Source: JALORV01 sp963702595 (GTDB taxonomy: Bacteria; Pseudomonadota; Gammaproteobacteria; Burkholderiales; Burkholderiaceae_F). From it: a stretch of DNA of 64,000 nucleotides. The stretch spans positions 248,001-312,000 of the forward strand of contig CAVPDC010000010.1 of the NCBI GenBank assembly GCA_963702595.1. The letters are read 5' to 3'. Positions 1 through 8,366 of the stretch are shown here, in pieces. Positions within the stretch are counted from its first letter, which is position 1. Each line of letters begins with the position of its first letter. A program made the position numbers and the translations under genes. A model generated the notes under the pieces. That model had not been told where the DNA came from and searched no databases. It saw only the letters and a list, made by a program, of their open reading frames with translations.

Positions 1-904
1 GGTCGACCCGGTTGCGTTCGTAATGCTCGAGCAGCCGCTCGCCCCAGAGGATCGGGTCACCCGAGTCGTGGCGCGCGCCATCGAACAGCTTGCAGAAGTA
101 CATGTCGAAATCGCGCAGGAACGCGTCCATGCCGTAGACGTCCGACAATGCGATCCCGAGGTCACCGCGGTACTCGCGCGCCCACGTCTCGAAGCCGAAG
201 GTCTGCGAGTCACGCAGGCGCGGCCCCAGCGCCTGGCAGGCCTGCAGGTACTCGTGCGCCATCGTCCCCAGCGGTGTCAGGCCGTGCTTGGCGGCAAACA
301 TGACGTTGCTGGTCCCGGCGAGGTTCTCGCCCAGCTCCTTCTTCAGCGTCATCAGCACCTCGTCGTGCCACAGGCGCGAGAAGCGCCGGCGCGTACCGTA
401 GTCGGCAATGCGACAGCCGGCGAGCGCCGGGTTGTCGCGCACCAGCGCGACCTTGGCCCGCAGGCGGCGCCGACCCTCGGCAAAGTCGGCCTTGGGCTGC
501 GTGTTGCGGAAGTACACCTCGTTAACGATGGCCAGCACGGGGATCTCGAACAGGATCGTGTGCAGCCACGGGCCCTTGATCACGATGCTGATGCCACCGT
601 TGGCGTCGGCGCTGCGCTCGACCCGGATCGACTTCATGTGGAGCTGGAACAGCCCCAGGAAGTCCACGAAGTCGCTCTTGATGAAGCGCATGCCACGCAG
701 GTACTCGAGTTCGGACTCGCGGAACCGGAGCAGGCACAGGTAGGCGATCTCCTCGCGGATCTCGTCGACGTAAGGCGCGAGGTCCACGCCCCGGGTGCGG
801 CAGTTGAAGCGGTACTCGACATGCGCGCCCGGAAAATGATGCAGCACGACCTGCATCATCGTGAACTTGTAGAGATCGGTGTCGAGCAGCGACTGGATGA
901 TCAT
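1..904 (-). CDS. pncB: Nicotinate phosphoribosyltransferase, C-terminal part cut by window edge
   Basis: Reading the minus strand from an ATG at 904-902 gives about 301 codons that stay open to the window edge. The protein opens MIIQSLLDTDLYKFTMMQ, the characteristic N-terminus of PncB, and later shows GTRRRFS and GTMAHEYLQ. In the family the latter segment contains the histidine that is phosphorylated during catalysis. The enzyme makes nicotinate mononucleotide from nicotinate and PRPP in the cytoplasmic NAD salvage (Preiss-Handler) pathway. Roughly 100 residues are missing compared with the usual 390-400. It lies 33 bp downstream of livF on the same strand. No Shine-Dalgarno is seen, but TACAAT (minus strand, 916-911) sits six bases before the ATG, so a leaderless transcript is possible. 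The identification is secure; the promoter idea is a guess. Confidence 0.93.
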   Translation of the reverse strand, partial: MIIQSLLDTDLYKFTMMQVVLHHFPGAHVEYRFNCRTRGVDLAPYVDEIREEIAYLCLLRFRESELEYLRGMRFIKSDFVDFLGLFQLHMKSIRVERSADANGGISIVIKGPWLHTILFEIPVLAIVNEVYFRNTQPKADFAEGRRRLRAKVALVRDNPALAGCRIADYGTRRRFSRLWHDEVLMTLKKELGENLAGTSNVMFAAKHGLTPLGTMAHEYLQACQALGPRLRDSQTFGFETWAREYRGDLGIALSDVYGMDAFLRDFDMYFCKLFDGARHDSGDPILWGERLLEHYERNRVD

Positions 905-937
905 GCGTCGATTGTAGGGTCGGCTCGCGCCCGCCGG

Positions 938-1642
938 CTATCGCTCGATGCCGAGCACGCGTCGAATCGCCGCGCTCGGCTCCTCGATCTCATCGCGGGT
1001 CGCGGTACCGACGATGTGTCCCTGCTCGATCAGGACCGCGCGGTCGGCGAGCCGCGCGACGAACGCGAGGTTCTGTTCCGAAAGCAGGATCGCCACACCC
1101 CGCGTCCGCATGGCCTGCACGGCCTCCTTCATGCGCGCAACGACCAGCGGCGCAATGCCTTCGGAAGGCTCGTCGAGCAGCACGACGCGCGGATTGGCGG
1201 CCAGAGTGCGTGCGACGGCCAGCATCTGCTGTTCCCCTCCGCTCATCTGGCTCGCGGGTCGGTCCAGCATCTCGGCGAGGTTCGGGAAGATCTCGAGCAA
1301 CTCGCGCTCGCCGAACCCGCCGGGCTGCGGTCGTGCCGCGAGCAGCAAGTTCTCGCGCACCGTCAGGTCCGTGAAGATGCGCCGGTCCTCCGGCACGTAG
1401 CCGAGTCCGCGCCGCGCGCGCTGGTGCGGCGGTAGCCGCCCGACTGCCTCGCCCGCCAGCTCGATGTCGCCGGCGGCGCGTGGCATCAATCCCATCGTCG
1501 CTCGCAACAGCGATGTCTTCCCGGCGCCATTGCGGCCAATCAGCGCAACGACCTCTCCTGCGTCCACGCCGAGCGTGACGCCGTAGACGACCTGGGCGGC
1601 GCCGTACCAGGCATCCACCGAGCGCAGCGCGAGCAGGCTCAT
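938..1642 (-). CDS. livF: Branched-chain amino acid-type ABC transporter, ATP-binding protein LivF
   Basis: The product is 234 residues starting MSLLALRSVDAWYGAAQVV. It has a Walker A GRNGAGKT near residue 37, an ABC signature MSGGEQQMLAVAR and a Walker B VVLLDEPSEGIAP. The short D-loop and C-terminus are typical of LivF, one of the two ATPases of HAAT-family importers. The open frame extends to 1762, but the extra 40 residues are arginine-rich, have no homology-like features and would run into livG. The ATG at 1642 gives the normal family N-terminus. It follows livG by 55 bp and is the last gene of the transporter unit. Its role is to power uptake of branched-chain amino acids or a related amide or acid; the true substrate cannot be read from the sequence. 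Confidence 0.93.
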   Translation of the reverse strand: MSLLALRSVDAWYGAAQVVYGVTLGVDAGEVVALIGRNGAGKTSLLRATMGLMPRAAGDIELAGEAVGRLPPHQRARRGLGYVPEDRRIFTDLTVRENLLLAARPQPGGFGERELLEIFPNLAEMLDRPASQMSGGEQQMLAVARTLAANPRVVLLDEPSEGIAPLVVARMKEAVQAMRTRGVAILLSEQNLAFVARLADRAVLIEQGHIVGTATRDEIEEPSAAIRRVLGIER

Positions 1643-1697
1643 GTGCACACCTGCGCACCGCTCATCGTGCCGGCCCCGACACTCAGGACGCCCGCCG

Positions 1698-2441
1698 TCA
1701 CGCCTCGCTCCCGAGGTAGATCGCCTGTACTTCACGGTTGGCACGCACCTGCGCTGCGCCACCGTCGGCGATCAGCCGGCCACGGGAAAGCACCAGCACG
1801 CGCTCGGCGAAGCCGAAAACTACGTCCATGCTGTGCTCGGTAAACAGCACCGTCATCCGGCGCTCGCGCACCAGAGCGACGACCAGCGCCATCAATGCCG
1901 TGCGCTCGCCGGGCGCCATGCCAGCGGTCGGCTCATCCATCAGCAGCAGGCGAGGACCGGCGGCCAGGGCGAGCGCAAACTCGAGGCGCTTCAGGTCACC
2001 GTAGGCCAGCGCCGCAGCCGGCGCGTCGCCACGATCGCCAAGACCCACCTGCTGCAGCAGGCGATCGGCCGCTTCCGTCGCGCGCCCCGCCAATGGCGCT
2101 CCCACCGAAAAAGCGTGCCCGGCCGCTGCAGTCAATGCGAGCTGCGCGTTCTGCCGAACCGTCATCGAGGCGAACGTCCGCGCGACCTGGAACGTCCGGC
2201 CGATGCCCGCACGCGTCCGGGCCGCGATCGGCATGTCGACCAGCGATCGCCCCTCGAACTCGATGCTTCCCGCGTCGGGCGCAAGCTGCCCATCGATCAG
2301 ATTGAACAGCGTCGACTTGCCGGCACCATTCGGCCCGATCAGCGCAGTCACCGTTGCGGGTTCGAGTGCGAAGCTCACGTCGTTCACGGCCCGCACGCCG
2401 CCGAAGGAGCGCGACACTCCACTGATGCGCAGCGCCGTCAT
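1698..2441 (-). CDS. livG: Branched-chain amino acid-type ABC transporter, ATP-binding protein LivG
   Basis: A 247-residue ATPase beginning MTALRISGVSRSFGGVRAV. Walker A is GPNGAGKST and Walker B LLLMDEPTAGM. The signature helix reads LAYGDLKRLEFALALA, the YG[DE] variant usual for LivG rather than LSGGQ. The C-terminal sequence ends in the LivG-like stretch GEVQAIYLG-type (here REVQAIYLGSEA). The start codon overlaps the last four bases of the fused permease gene (2438-2441), showing tight translational coupling in the order binding protein, permease, LivG, LivF. It should dimerise with LivF beneath the membrane permease. Confidence 0.93.
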   Translation of the reverse strand: MTALRISGVSRSFGGVRAVNDVSFALEPATVTALIGPNGAGKSTLFNLIDGQLAPDAGSIEFEGRSLVDMPIAARTRAGIGRTFQVARTFASMTVRQNAQLALTAAAGHAFSVGAPLAGRATEAADRLLQQVGLGDRGDAPAAALAYGDLKRLEFALALAAGPRLLLMDEPTAGMAPGERTALMALVVALVRERRMTVLFTEHSMDVVFGFAERVLVLSRGRLIADGGAAQVRANREVQAIYLGSEA

Positions 2442-4270
2442 CGCGATCGCGCCGCCCGTTCGCGCGCGAATCCAACGATGCCCTGTGGAAAGGCGATGAC
2501 GAGCACGACGATGACGATGCCGAGCAGCGCGCGCCAGTACTCGGCATGTCGAATGAGTTCGGTCGACAGGCCGTGGTAAAAAATCGCGCCGACGATCGGA
2601 CCGGACAGTGTCTGCAGGCCGCCCAGCAGCACCATCACCAGGCCATCGACCGAGATCGGGATCGAAAGCGCGTTCGGAAACACGGCGCCCTTCTGGAACG
2701 CCTGGAGCCCGCCCGCCAGTCCGGCGAACGCGGCACCGGTGACGAACGCCGCCCAGCGCACCCGTCGCACGTCGATGCCGAGCGCTTCCGCGCGCTCCGG
2801 AGCATCACGCGACGCCCGCAGCGCATAGCCGAACGGCGCGAGCGCCGCGCGGCGCAGGGCGAGCAGCGACGCCGCGACAATGCCGAGCGTCAACAGGTAA
2901 TAGGCGAGCCGCGAGGCACTGGGCGGCCAGACGCCCAGGATGCCGTTGTCACCACCGGTGACGTCGACCCATTGCACCGCGATCGACCACAGGATCTGTG
3001 CGAAGGCGAGCGTCAGCATCGATGCATACACGCCCTGCGCGCGCAGCACGAAGAAGCTGGCGACCAGAGCCGCCAGCGCCGCCACCAGGGGCGCCGCGCT
3101 CAGGGCCAGGGCAAACGGCGCTCCAATCGACTGGGCCAGCAGCGCGGCGCCGTAGGCGCCAAGGCCGAAGTAGGCCGCATGGCCAAAGGACACCAGGCCG
3201 CCGTGGCCCATGAAGAACTGCAGGCTCGCAGCGAAGAGGGCCAGGATAGCCATCTCGGTGGCGATCACCAGCGCATAGTCGCCCAGCCACAACGGCAGCA
3301 CGACAAACGCCGCAGCCAGTATCCCGGCCAGGATCCGCACGCGACCCGACGCCGCGTGAAACGGCGGGTGCGTCATGTCGCTGGCGCCGTGTGTCGCGAC
3401 CTCGGGTCGCCCGAGCAGTCCGTACGGGCGCACGATGAGCACGGCGGCCATCACGACGAACACCAGCACCAGCGTGGACTGGGGCAGCAGCCAGATGCCG
3501 AACGCGTGCAGCACGCCGATGACCAGCGAAGCCCAGAACGCACCCGCGATCGAACCGAGGCCCCCGACCACGACGACGACGAACGCCTCGACCAGGATGG
3601 TCAGGTCCATCTGCAGGTTGACGGTCTCGCGCGGGATCTGGAGGGCGCCCGCCAGGCCCGCAAGCGCCGCACCCAGCGCAAACACCGCCGTGAACAGCAA
3701 CCGCTCGTTGACGCCGAGCGCACTCGCCATCTCGCGGTCCTGGGTGGCGGCACGAACAATCGTGCCCCAGCGCGTGCGATGGAACAGCCACCACAGCACG
3801 CCGAACATCAGCGGCCCGACCAGGGTCATCAGAAGGTTGTACTCGGGAACGAACGCGGATCCGATCTGGATCGCGCCCTTCAGGCCAGGGGCTCGCGGCG
3901 CGAACTGCTCTTCCGGCCCCCAGATCGCGAGCACGAGGTCCTGGATGATCAGCGCAACGCCGAACGTCGCCAGCAACTGGAAGATCTCCGGAGCCGCGTA
4001 AATCCGGCGCAACACGATGAACTCGACAATCACTCCAGCGGCGCCGACCACCAGGGCCGCAAGCAGCACTCCGCCAAAGAAACCGAATGGGGTGGCGGGC
4101 AGCGCGGTCGTGAACGTGAGCGCGAGGTAGGCGCCCAGCATGTAGAGCGCGCCATGCGCGAAGTTGACGACCCGCGTTACGCCGAAGATCAGCGTCAGGC
4201 CGGCGCTGACCAGAAACAGCGTCGATCCGAAGGAGAGCCCGGCGAGGAACTGACCGAGGATGAGGTCCAC
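2438..4270 (-). CDS. Fused LivH-LivM branched-chain amino acid-type ABC permease
   Basis: One 610-residue open frame carries both permease subunits. Residues 1 to about 290 are LivH-like (SAGLTLIFGVTRVVNFAHGA near residue 22, then VVVVGGLGSIAGAFWASL). A short hydrophilic linker around residues 290-310 (RPEVATHGASDMTHPPFH) leads to a LivM-like half with FFMGHGGLVSFGHAAYFGLG and VMVLLGGLQTLSGPIVGA. About 16 membrane segments are expected. Start is GTG at 4270-4268 with a weak GGCGAG upstream. LivH and LivM are separate proteins in E. coli; a fusion occurs in some lineages and fixes the 1:1 ratio. The frame is continuous with no sign of frameshift. The gene sits between the repeat element at 4285-4558 and livG. 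Confidence 0.93.
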   Translation of the reverse strand: MDLILGQFLAGLSFGSTLFLVSAGLTLIFGVTRVVNFAHGALYMLGAYLALTFTTALPATPFGFFGGVLLAALVVGAAGVIVEFIVLRRIYAAPEIFQLLATFGVALIIQDLVLAIWGPEEQFAPRAPGLKGAIQIGSAFVPEYNLLMTLVGPLMFGVLWWLFHRTRWGTIVRAATQDREMASALGVNERLLFTAVFALGAALAGLAGALQIPRETVNLQMDLTILVEAFVVVVVGGLGSIAGAFWASLVIGVLHAFGIWLLPQSTLVLVFVVMAAVLIVRPYGLLGRPEVATHGASDMTHPPFHAASGRVRILAGILAAAFVVLPLWLGDYALVIATEMAILALFAASLQFFMGHGGLVSFGHAAYFGLGAYGAALLAQSIGAPFALALSAAPLVAALAALVASFFVLRAQGVYASMLTLAFAQILWSIAVQWVDVTGGDNGILGVWPPSASRLAYYLLTLGIVAASLLALRRAALAPFGYALRASRDAPERAEALGIDVRRVRWAAFVTGAAFAGLAGGLQAFQKGAVFPNALSIPISVDGLVMVLLGGLQTLSGPIVGAIFYHGLSTELIRHAEYWRALLGIVIVVLVIAFPQGIVGFARERAARSR

Positions 4271-4284
4271 GAACTCGCCGGCAG

Positions 4285-4558
4285 AAGAACCTATCTCAGA
4301 GTCCCCGGTGGTCGCCGCGGGGCCGCATTGGGCGCAGGGCTAGGCGCGGCGAGGGGGCCATTGCTCGTGCAAGGACCCTGGCCACAACAACGCCATGCGC
4401 CCAATGCGACCCCGCCCCGGAGGGTTGGAAAACCAAGCGGGCGTCTGCAGCGTTGGCCGGCTCGGCCGTAGGCATGGCTACTGTCCCTCGCCAGCCGCCT
4501 TGCATCCGCCCGCTTCTTTTGCCAACGCGATCCATCGGGGACTCTGAGATGGGTTCTT
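4285..4558. repeat. 274-bp structured repeat with 27-bp terminal inverted repeats (MITE- or REP-like)
   Basis: The ends 4285-4311 and 4532-4558 are inverted copies matching at 25 of 27 positions (core ATCTCAGAGTCCCCG). Inside, 4321-4336 and 4393-4408 form a second inverted repeat (15 of 16). No transposase is encoded, and no target duplication is visible next to the ends. The right end contains the stop codon of the binding-protein gene, so the element separates the binding protein from the permease within one operon. It could be a miniature inverted-repeat element or a REP-like mRNA structure that protects the upstream message. Open frames within it are incidental. Confidence 0.75.
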
Positions 4559-5765
4559 ACTTCATCGCCTCGACCGGACGGCGGCTCTTGACTTCCGCAT
4601 CGGTGGGCAGGTAGTTCCGTCCATCGGCGTAACGCCAGTCGACCATCGTGCCCTTGCCGGCGCGTAGGTCGAGCCTGCCGACGTAGGCGCCCATCGTCGA
4701 CTGGTGATCGAGCGCGCGGAACGTGGCCGGCCCGAAAGGCGTGCTGAACGTCAGGCCGCGCAGCGAGGCGATCAGCTTCTCGGTATCGGTGGATTTCGCT
4801 TTCCGGACAGCGTCGAAGATCGCCGTGAAGGTTGCGTAGCCGACGACGGATCCGAGCCGCGGCGTCTCGTTGTAGCGCTTGTAATAGGCATTGAAGAACT
4901 TCGAATGCTCCGGTGTGGCGATCTGGTCCCACGGATAACCGGTGACGATCCAGCCTTTCGGTGTCTCGTCCTTCAGCACGTCCAGATACTCCGGCTCACC
5001 CGAAAGCAGGCTGACGACTGGAACACGCGGGAACAGCCCGCGCAGATTGCCCTCGCGCACGAGGCGCGGAAGGTCTGCCCCAAACGTGACGTTGAAGATC
5101 GCATCTGGGCGCGCCGCGATCAGCGCCTGCACAGTGCCGGCCGCTTCGAGCTTGCCCAGCGCCGGCCATTGCTCGGCGACGAACTCGACGTCGGGTCGCC
5201 GCGCCTTCAGCAGCACCTTGAAGCTCGCCACGGCCGATTGTCCATATTCGTAGTTCGGAGCGACGATCGCCCAGCGCTTGCCCGGCAGGCGTGCCGCTTC
5301 CTCCACCAGCATCGCCGACTGCATGAAGGTGCTTGGACGAAGCCGGAACGTGTAGCGGTTGCCCTTTTCCCAGACCATGGCATCGGTCAGCGGTTCAGCC
5401 GCGACGAACAGCACCTTGTTACGCAACGCAAACTCCGCCACCGCCAGCCCGACGTTGGACAGAAACGTGCCGGCCAACAGCGCAACCTTCTCGTTGGATA
5501 CCAGTTCGGTCGCCAGCCGGATCGCATCATCGGGCTTTCCGGCGTCGTCGCGCGAGATCACCTCGACCTTGCGGCCGAGCAATCCGCCGGCCGCGTTGAC
5601 CTCCTCCACCGCCAGTTGCCAACCCATGCGGTAAGGAATCGTGAACTGCGGAATCGTGGAGTAGCTGTTGATCTCGCCGATGCGCAGCGGCGCCGCCTGC
5701 GCACCCGCAGGGCCCGACATCAAGGCAGCGGCCGGAAGCAACAGCACTTCGCGTCGTGTGGTCAT
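4557..5765 (-). CDS. Periplasmic substrate-binding protein of the branched-chain amino acid-type ABC transporter
   Basis: 402 residues in the LivK/LivJ-like (peripla_BP_6) family. The N-terminus MTTRREVLLLPAAALMSGPA followed by GAQAAP is a signal peptide, with paired arginines that could be Sec or Tat. Cleavage is probably after AQA. The mature part shows the fold's usual GWQLAVEEVNAAGGLLGRKV and LLAGTFLSNVGLAVAEFA segments. The frame continues 16 codons upstream to 5813, but the ATG at 5765 gives a clean signal sequence. It is the first gene of the importer and is divergent from fdxA across 134 bp. The ligand is unknown; this subfamily also binds amides, urea and aromatic acids. Confidence 0.88.
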   Translation of the reverse strand: MTTRREVLLLPAAALMSGPAGAQAAPLRIGEINSYSTIPQFTIPYRMGWQLAVEEVNAAGGLLGRKVEVISRDDAGKPDDAIRLATELVSNEKVALLAGTFLSNVGLAVAEFALRNKVLFVAAEPLTDAMVWEKGNRYTFRLRPSTFMQSAMLVEEAARLPGKRWAIVAPNYEYGQSAVASFKVLLKARRPDVEFVAEQWPALGKLEAAGTVQALIAARPDAIFNVTFGADLPRLVREGNLRGLFPRVPVVSLLSGEPEYLDVLKDETPKGWIVTGYPWDQIATPEHSKFFNAYYKRYNETPRLGSVVGYATFTAIFDAVRKAKSTDTEKLIASLRGLTFSTPFGPATFRALDHQSTMGAYVGRLDLRAGKGTMVDWRYADGRNYLPTDAEVKSRRPVEAMK

Positions 5766-5899
5766 GCAACTCGCCCTTGCGTTCAGAGGGAAATGGAAGC
5801 GGGACGCCATCATCCGTCGGCTAGAATACCGGCTTTGGCGATCGCCAATATTCCCGTGCCGGCCATTCGCGCCAGAGCCGAACGTACAGGAGTTGCTCG

Positions 5900-6223
5900 A
5901 TGACGCATGTCGTCACCGAATCGTGCATCAAGTGCAAGTACACCGACTGCGTCGACGTCTGCCCGGTCGACTGCTTTCGCGAGGGCCCGAACTTCCTTTC
6001 GATCGACCCCGACGAGTGCATCGATTGCGCGGTGTGCATCCCCGAGTGCCCGGTGAACGCAATCTACGCCGAGGAAGACGTACCCGAAGACCAACGCGAT
6101 TTCATCAAGCTGAATGTCGACGTGTCCAAGCAGTGGCCGTCGATCACGCGCATGAAGCCCCACCCCGCCGATGCCGACGAGTGGAAGGACGTCCGGGACA
6201 AGCGACACCTACTGGAGCGCTGA
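5900..6223 (+). CDS. fdxA: 7Fe-8S ferredoxin FdxA
   Basis: A 107-residue soluble ferredoxin starting MTHVVTESCIKCKYTDCVDV. The first cluster region CIKCKYTDCVDVCPVDC supplies cysteines for a 3Fe-4S and part of a 4Fe-4S cluster. CIDCAVCIPECPVNAI supplies the second, followed by the long C-terminal extension of the Azotobacter-type FdxA. It is a low-potential electron carrier in the cytoplasm. CAGGAG lies eight bases before the ATG. A TAGAAT at 5822-5827 could be its -10 box, but no convincing -35 was found. It is monocistronic, with 185 bp before phaZ. Confidence 0.95.
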   Translation: MTHVVTESCIKCKYTDCVDVCPVDCFREGPNFLSIDPDECIDCAVCIPECPVNAIYAEEDVPEDQRDFIKLNVDVSKQWPSITRMKPHPADADEWKDVRDKRHLLER

Positions 6224-6408
6224 CCCGGTTGCCTCACCCGGCCGGCCATCCCAAGCGGCCCAGCGACCGGATCCCGCGGACGGTACGTTGCCCGGCCATC
6301 CGGATCGATGACCGACAGCGAAAGCGGCCTGACCAATTTGGTTTACTATGCCCCCGCTCGTTGGGAGGAAATACCTGTTGGACACCGGTGCGTTGAACGG
6401 AGCGTGGC

Positions 6409-7641
6409 GTGCTATATCACCTGCATGAGTTGCAGCGCCGTTTCCTGAATCCCCTATCGGTGTGGGCCCAGGCCACATCGGAACTCTTTTCCAGTCCCTA
6501 CAGTCCACTTTCCTATACGCCGCTTTCGCGCCGGCTTTCCGCCGGTTACGACCTGCTGCATCGTGTCGGCAAGCACTATGAGAAGCCCCAGTTCGGCCTG
6601 AAGTCGACCCGCATCGGCGACACCGATGTGCCGGTGGTCGAGGAAGTGCAGATCGACAAGCCGTTCTGCCGGCTGCTGCACTTCAAGCGTGTCTTTCCCG
6701 CAAAGTCCAAGCGTCCGGCCGATCCGAAGGTGCTGATCATCGCTCCGCTTTCCGGCCACCACTCGACACTGCTGCGCGACACGGTCCGAGCCCTGCTGCC
6801 CGACCAGGACGTCTGGATCACCGACTGGACCGACGCCCGCCTCGTGCCGATTACCGCCGGGCCGTTTCACCTCGACGACTACGCCGAATACGTCATCGAG
6901 TTCGTGCGCGCCCTCGGGCCGGACGTGCACCTGATCTCGGTGTGCCAACCCACGGTGCCGGTGCTGGCGGCGGTCTCCCTGATGGCGAGTCGCAATGATC
7001 CGAAGCTGCCGAAGTCGATGACGATGATGGGTGGTCCGATCGACTCTCGGAAGAGCCCCACGCAGGTAAACGCGTTGGCCAAACGCAAGAACTTCGAGTG
7101 GTTCGAGAACAACGTCATCTTCAAGGTGCCGTCGGCCTACCCGGGCTATCTGCGCAAGGTCTACCCAGGCTTCCTTCAACACGCCGGATTCGTCGCGATG
7201 AACCCCGACCGGCATCTCAATTCCCATTGGGACTACTACCTCGATCTCGTCAAGGGCGACCTCGATGACGTTGAAGGCCACCGCGCCTTCTATGACGAGT
7301 ACAACGCCGTGCTCGACCTGCCGGCCGAGTACTACCTCGACACCATCAAGATCGTGTTCCAGGAGCACCGGCTGCCTAACGGAACATGGAAGGTCCGCGG
7401 CGAACTCGTGAAGCCCGAGGACATCAAGTCGGTGGCGCTGTTCACGATCGAAGGCGAGTTGGATGACATCTCGGGCAGCGGGCAGACGCAGGCCGCGCAT
7501 GACCTGTGCAAGGGCATTCCAAAGGGGCAGAAGAAACACCTGACCGCCAAGGGAGCCGGGCACTACGGCATCTTCAGCGGACGCCGCTGGCGCGACGAGA
7601 TCTCGCCCCAGATCAAGAGTTTCATCCGCGCGAGCGCCTGA
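6409..7641 (+). CDS. phaZ: Intracellular polyhydroxybutyrate depolymerase
   Basis: 410 residues with the diagnostic start MLYHLHELQRRFLNPLSVWA. The nucleophile motif is ISVCQPTVPV with Cys179 in place of the lipase serine, as in Ralstonia PhaZ1. The acid and base residues are probably in GELDDISGSGQT and GAGHYGIFSGRRW. The enzyme degrades native amorphous PHB granules to release 3-hydroxybutyrate under carbon limitation. Start is GTG at 6409 with GGAG six bases upstream; the stronger GGGAGG at 6363 is too far away. A hairpin follows the stop. No phasin or synthase gene is nearby. Confidence 0.95.
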   Translation: MLYHLHELQRRFLNPLSVWAQATSELFSSPYSPLSYTPLSRRLSAGYDLLHRVGKHYEKPQFGLKSTRIGDTDVPVVEEVQIDKPFCRLLHFKRVFPAKSKRPADPKVLIIAPLSGHHSTLLRDTVRALLPDQDVWITDWTDARLVPITAGPFHLDDYAEYVIEFVRALGPDVHLISVCQPTVPVLAAVSLMASRNDPKLPKSMTMMGGPIDSRKSPTQVNALAKRKNFEWFENNVIFKVPSAYPGYLRKVYPGFLQHAGFVAMNPDRHLNSHWDYYLDLVKGDLDDVEGHRAFYDEYNAVLDLPAEYYLDTIKIVFQEHRLPNGTWKVRGELVKPEDIKSVALFTIEGELDDISGSGQTQAAHDLCKGIPKGQKKHLTAKGAGHYGIFSGRRWRDEISPQIKSFIRASA

Positions 7642-7642
7642 G

Positions 7643-7669
7643 TCGCGCGGCGCGCGCCGTGCGACTTTC
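7643..7669 (+). terminator. Terminator-like hairpin after phaZ
   Basis: Arms 7643-7653 and 7656-7666 pair over 11 positions with one G-T wobble, directly after the phaZ stop. They are followed by TTT and then a mixed sequence. The T tract is short, so termination may be partial. The next gene starts 35 bp downstream. Confidence 0.4.
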
Positions 7670-7703
7670 CGTTGTGAACTGCAGAGCCGCTGTGACACAG
7701 CCC

Positions 7704-8366
7704 ATGTCCAGCCCCACCGCGCTTACGCTCGCCGAAAGTATCGACGCGCTGCTACCCCAGACGCAGTGCACGAAGTGCGGGTTCGATGGCTGTCAGCCCT
7801 ACGCGGAAGCCATCGCTGCCGGCAGGGCCGAAATCAACCAGTGCCCGCCCGGTGGCGCGGCCGGGATTGCCAAGCTCGCCGCATTGACCGGGCACCCGCC
7901 GCTGCCACTGAATCCGGCAAACGGCCTGGAACAGGCGTTGTGCACGGCGGTCATCGACGAATCCCTCTGCATCGGCTGCACGCTGTGCATCCAGGCGTGC
8001 CCGGTCGATGCGATCGTCGGCGCGCCCCGGCGCATGCACAGCGTCATCGCTGCGTGGTGCAATGGCTGCGACCTGTGCGTCGCGCCCTGCCCGATGGACT
8101 GCATTGCGATGATGCCAGTGCGTCCACCGCGCGTCTGGACCGAAGCCGATGCCAGCGACTCACGCGCCCGCCATGAAACCCGTCGGCGCCGGCTCGCCGA
8201 CGAGCGTGATGCGCGCGAGCAGCAACTGCTCAGCAAAGCTCACGCCAAGCTCGACGAGCTGCAGGAACGCCACGATCTCGCGCCAGCGGAACTCTCCCGC
8301 AAGCAGGCCATCGTGCGCGCTGCGATCGAACGCGCACGAGCACGACGCCAGGCACCGAAGCCATGA
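7704..8366 (+). CDS. rnfB: Soluble RnfB-like 4Fe-4S ferredoxin
   Basis: 220 residues resembling RnfB/RsxB. The N-terminal cluster domain shows CTKCGFDGCQPYAEAI with a later CPPGG. Two ferredoxin motifs follow (CIGCTLCIQACPVDAI and CNGCDLCVAPCPMDC), then an alanine- and arginine-rich coiled coil (about residues 155-220). The membrane-anchoring helix that starts enteric RnfB is absent, and no rnfA, C, D, G or E is in the window. It is therefore probably a stand-alone electron carrier. ATG at 7704 is chosen; an in-frame GTG lies 12 bases upstream. Its last four bases overlap nth. In enteric bacteria nth also follows the rnf operon, so the pairing is conserved although the complex is not. Confidence 0.85.
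   Translation: MSSPTALTLAESIDALLPQTQCTKCGFDGCQPYAEAIAAGRAEINQCPPGGAAGIAKLAALTGHPPLPLNPANGLEQALCTAVIDESLCIGCTLCIQACPVDAIVGAPRRMHSVIAAWCNGCDLCVAPCPMDCIAMMPVRPPRVWTEADASDSRARHETRRRRLADERDAREQQLLSKAHAKLDELQERHDLAPAELSRKQAIVRAAIERARARRQAPKP

Noticed and set aside
23..1435. 470-codon plus-strand frame opposite pncB and livF
   Set aside because: Antisense to two confidently identified genes, crossing their boundary.
2546..4471. 641-codon plus-strand frame opposite the fused permease
   Set aside because: Arg/Gln/His-rich composition with no domain, exactly antisense to a well-supported membrane protein; a GC-periodicity shadow.
4291..4932. 213- and 79-codon minus-strand frames across the inverted-repeat element
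   Set aside because: They read through the repeat and the binding-protein gene out of frame; no ribosome site or domain.
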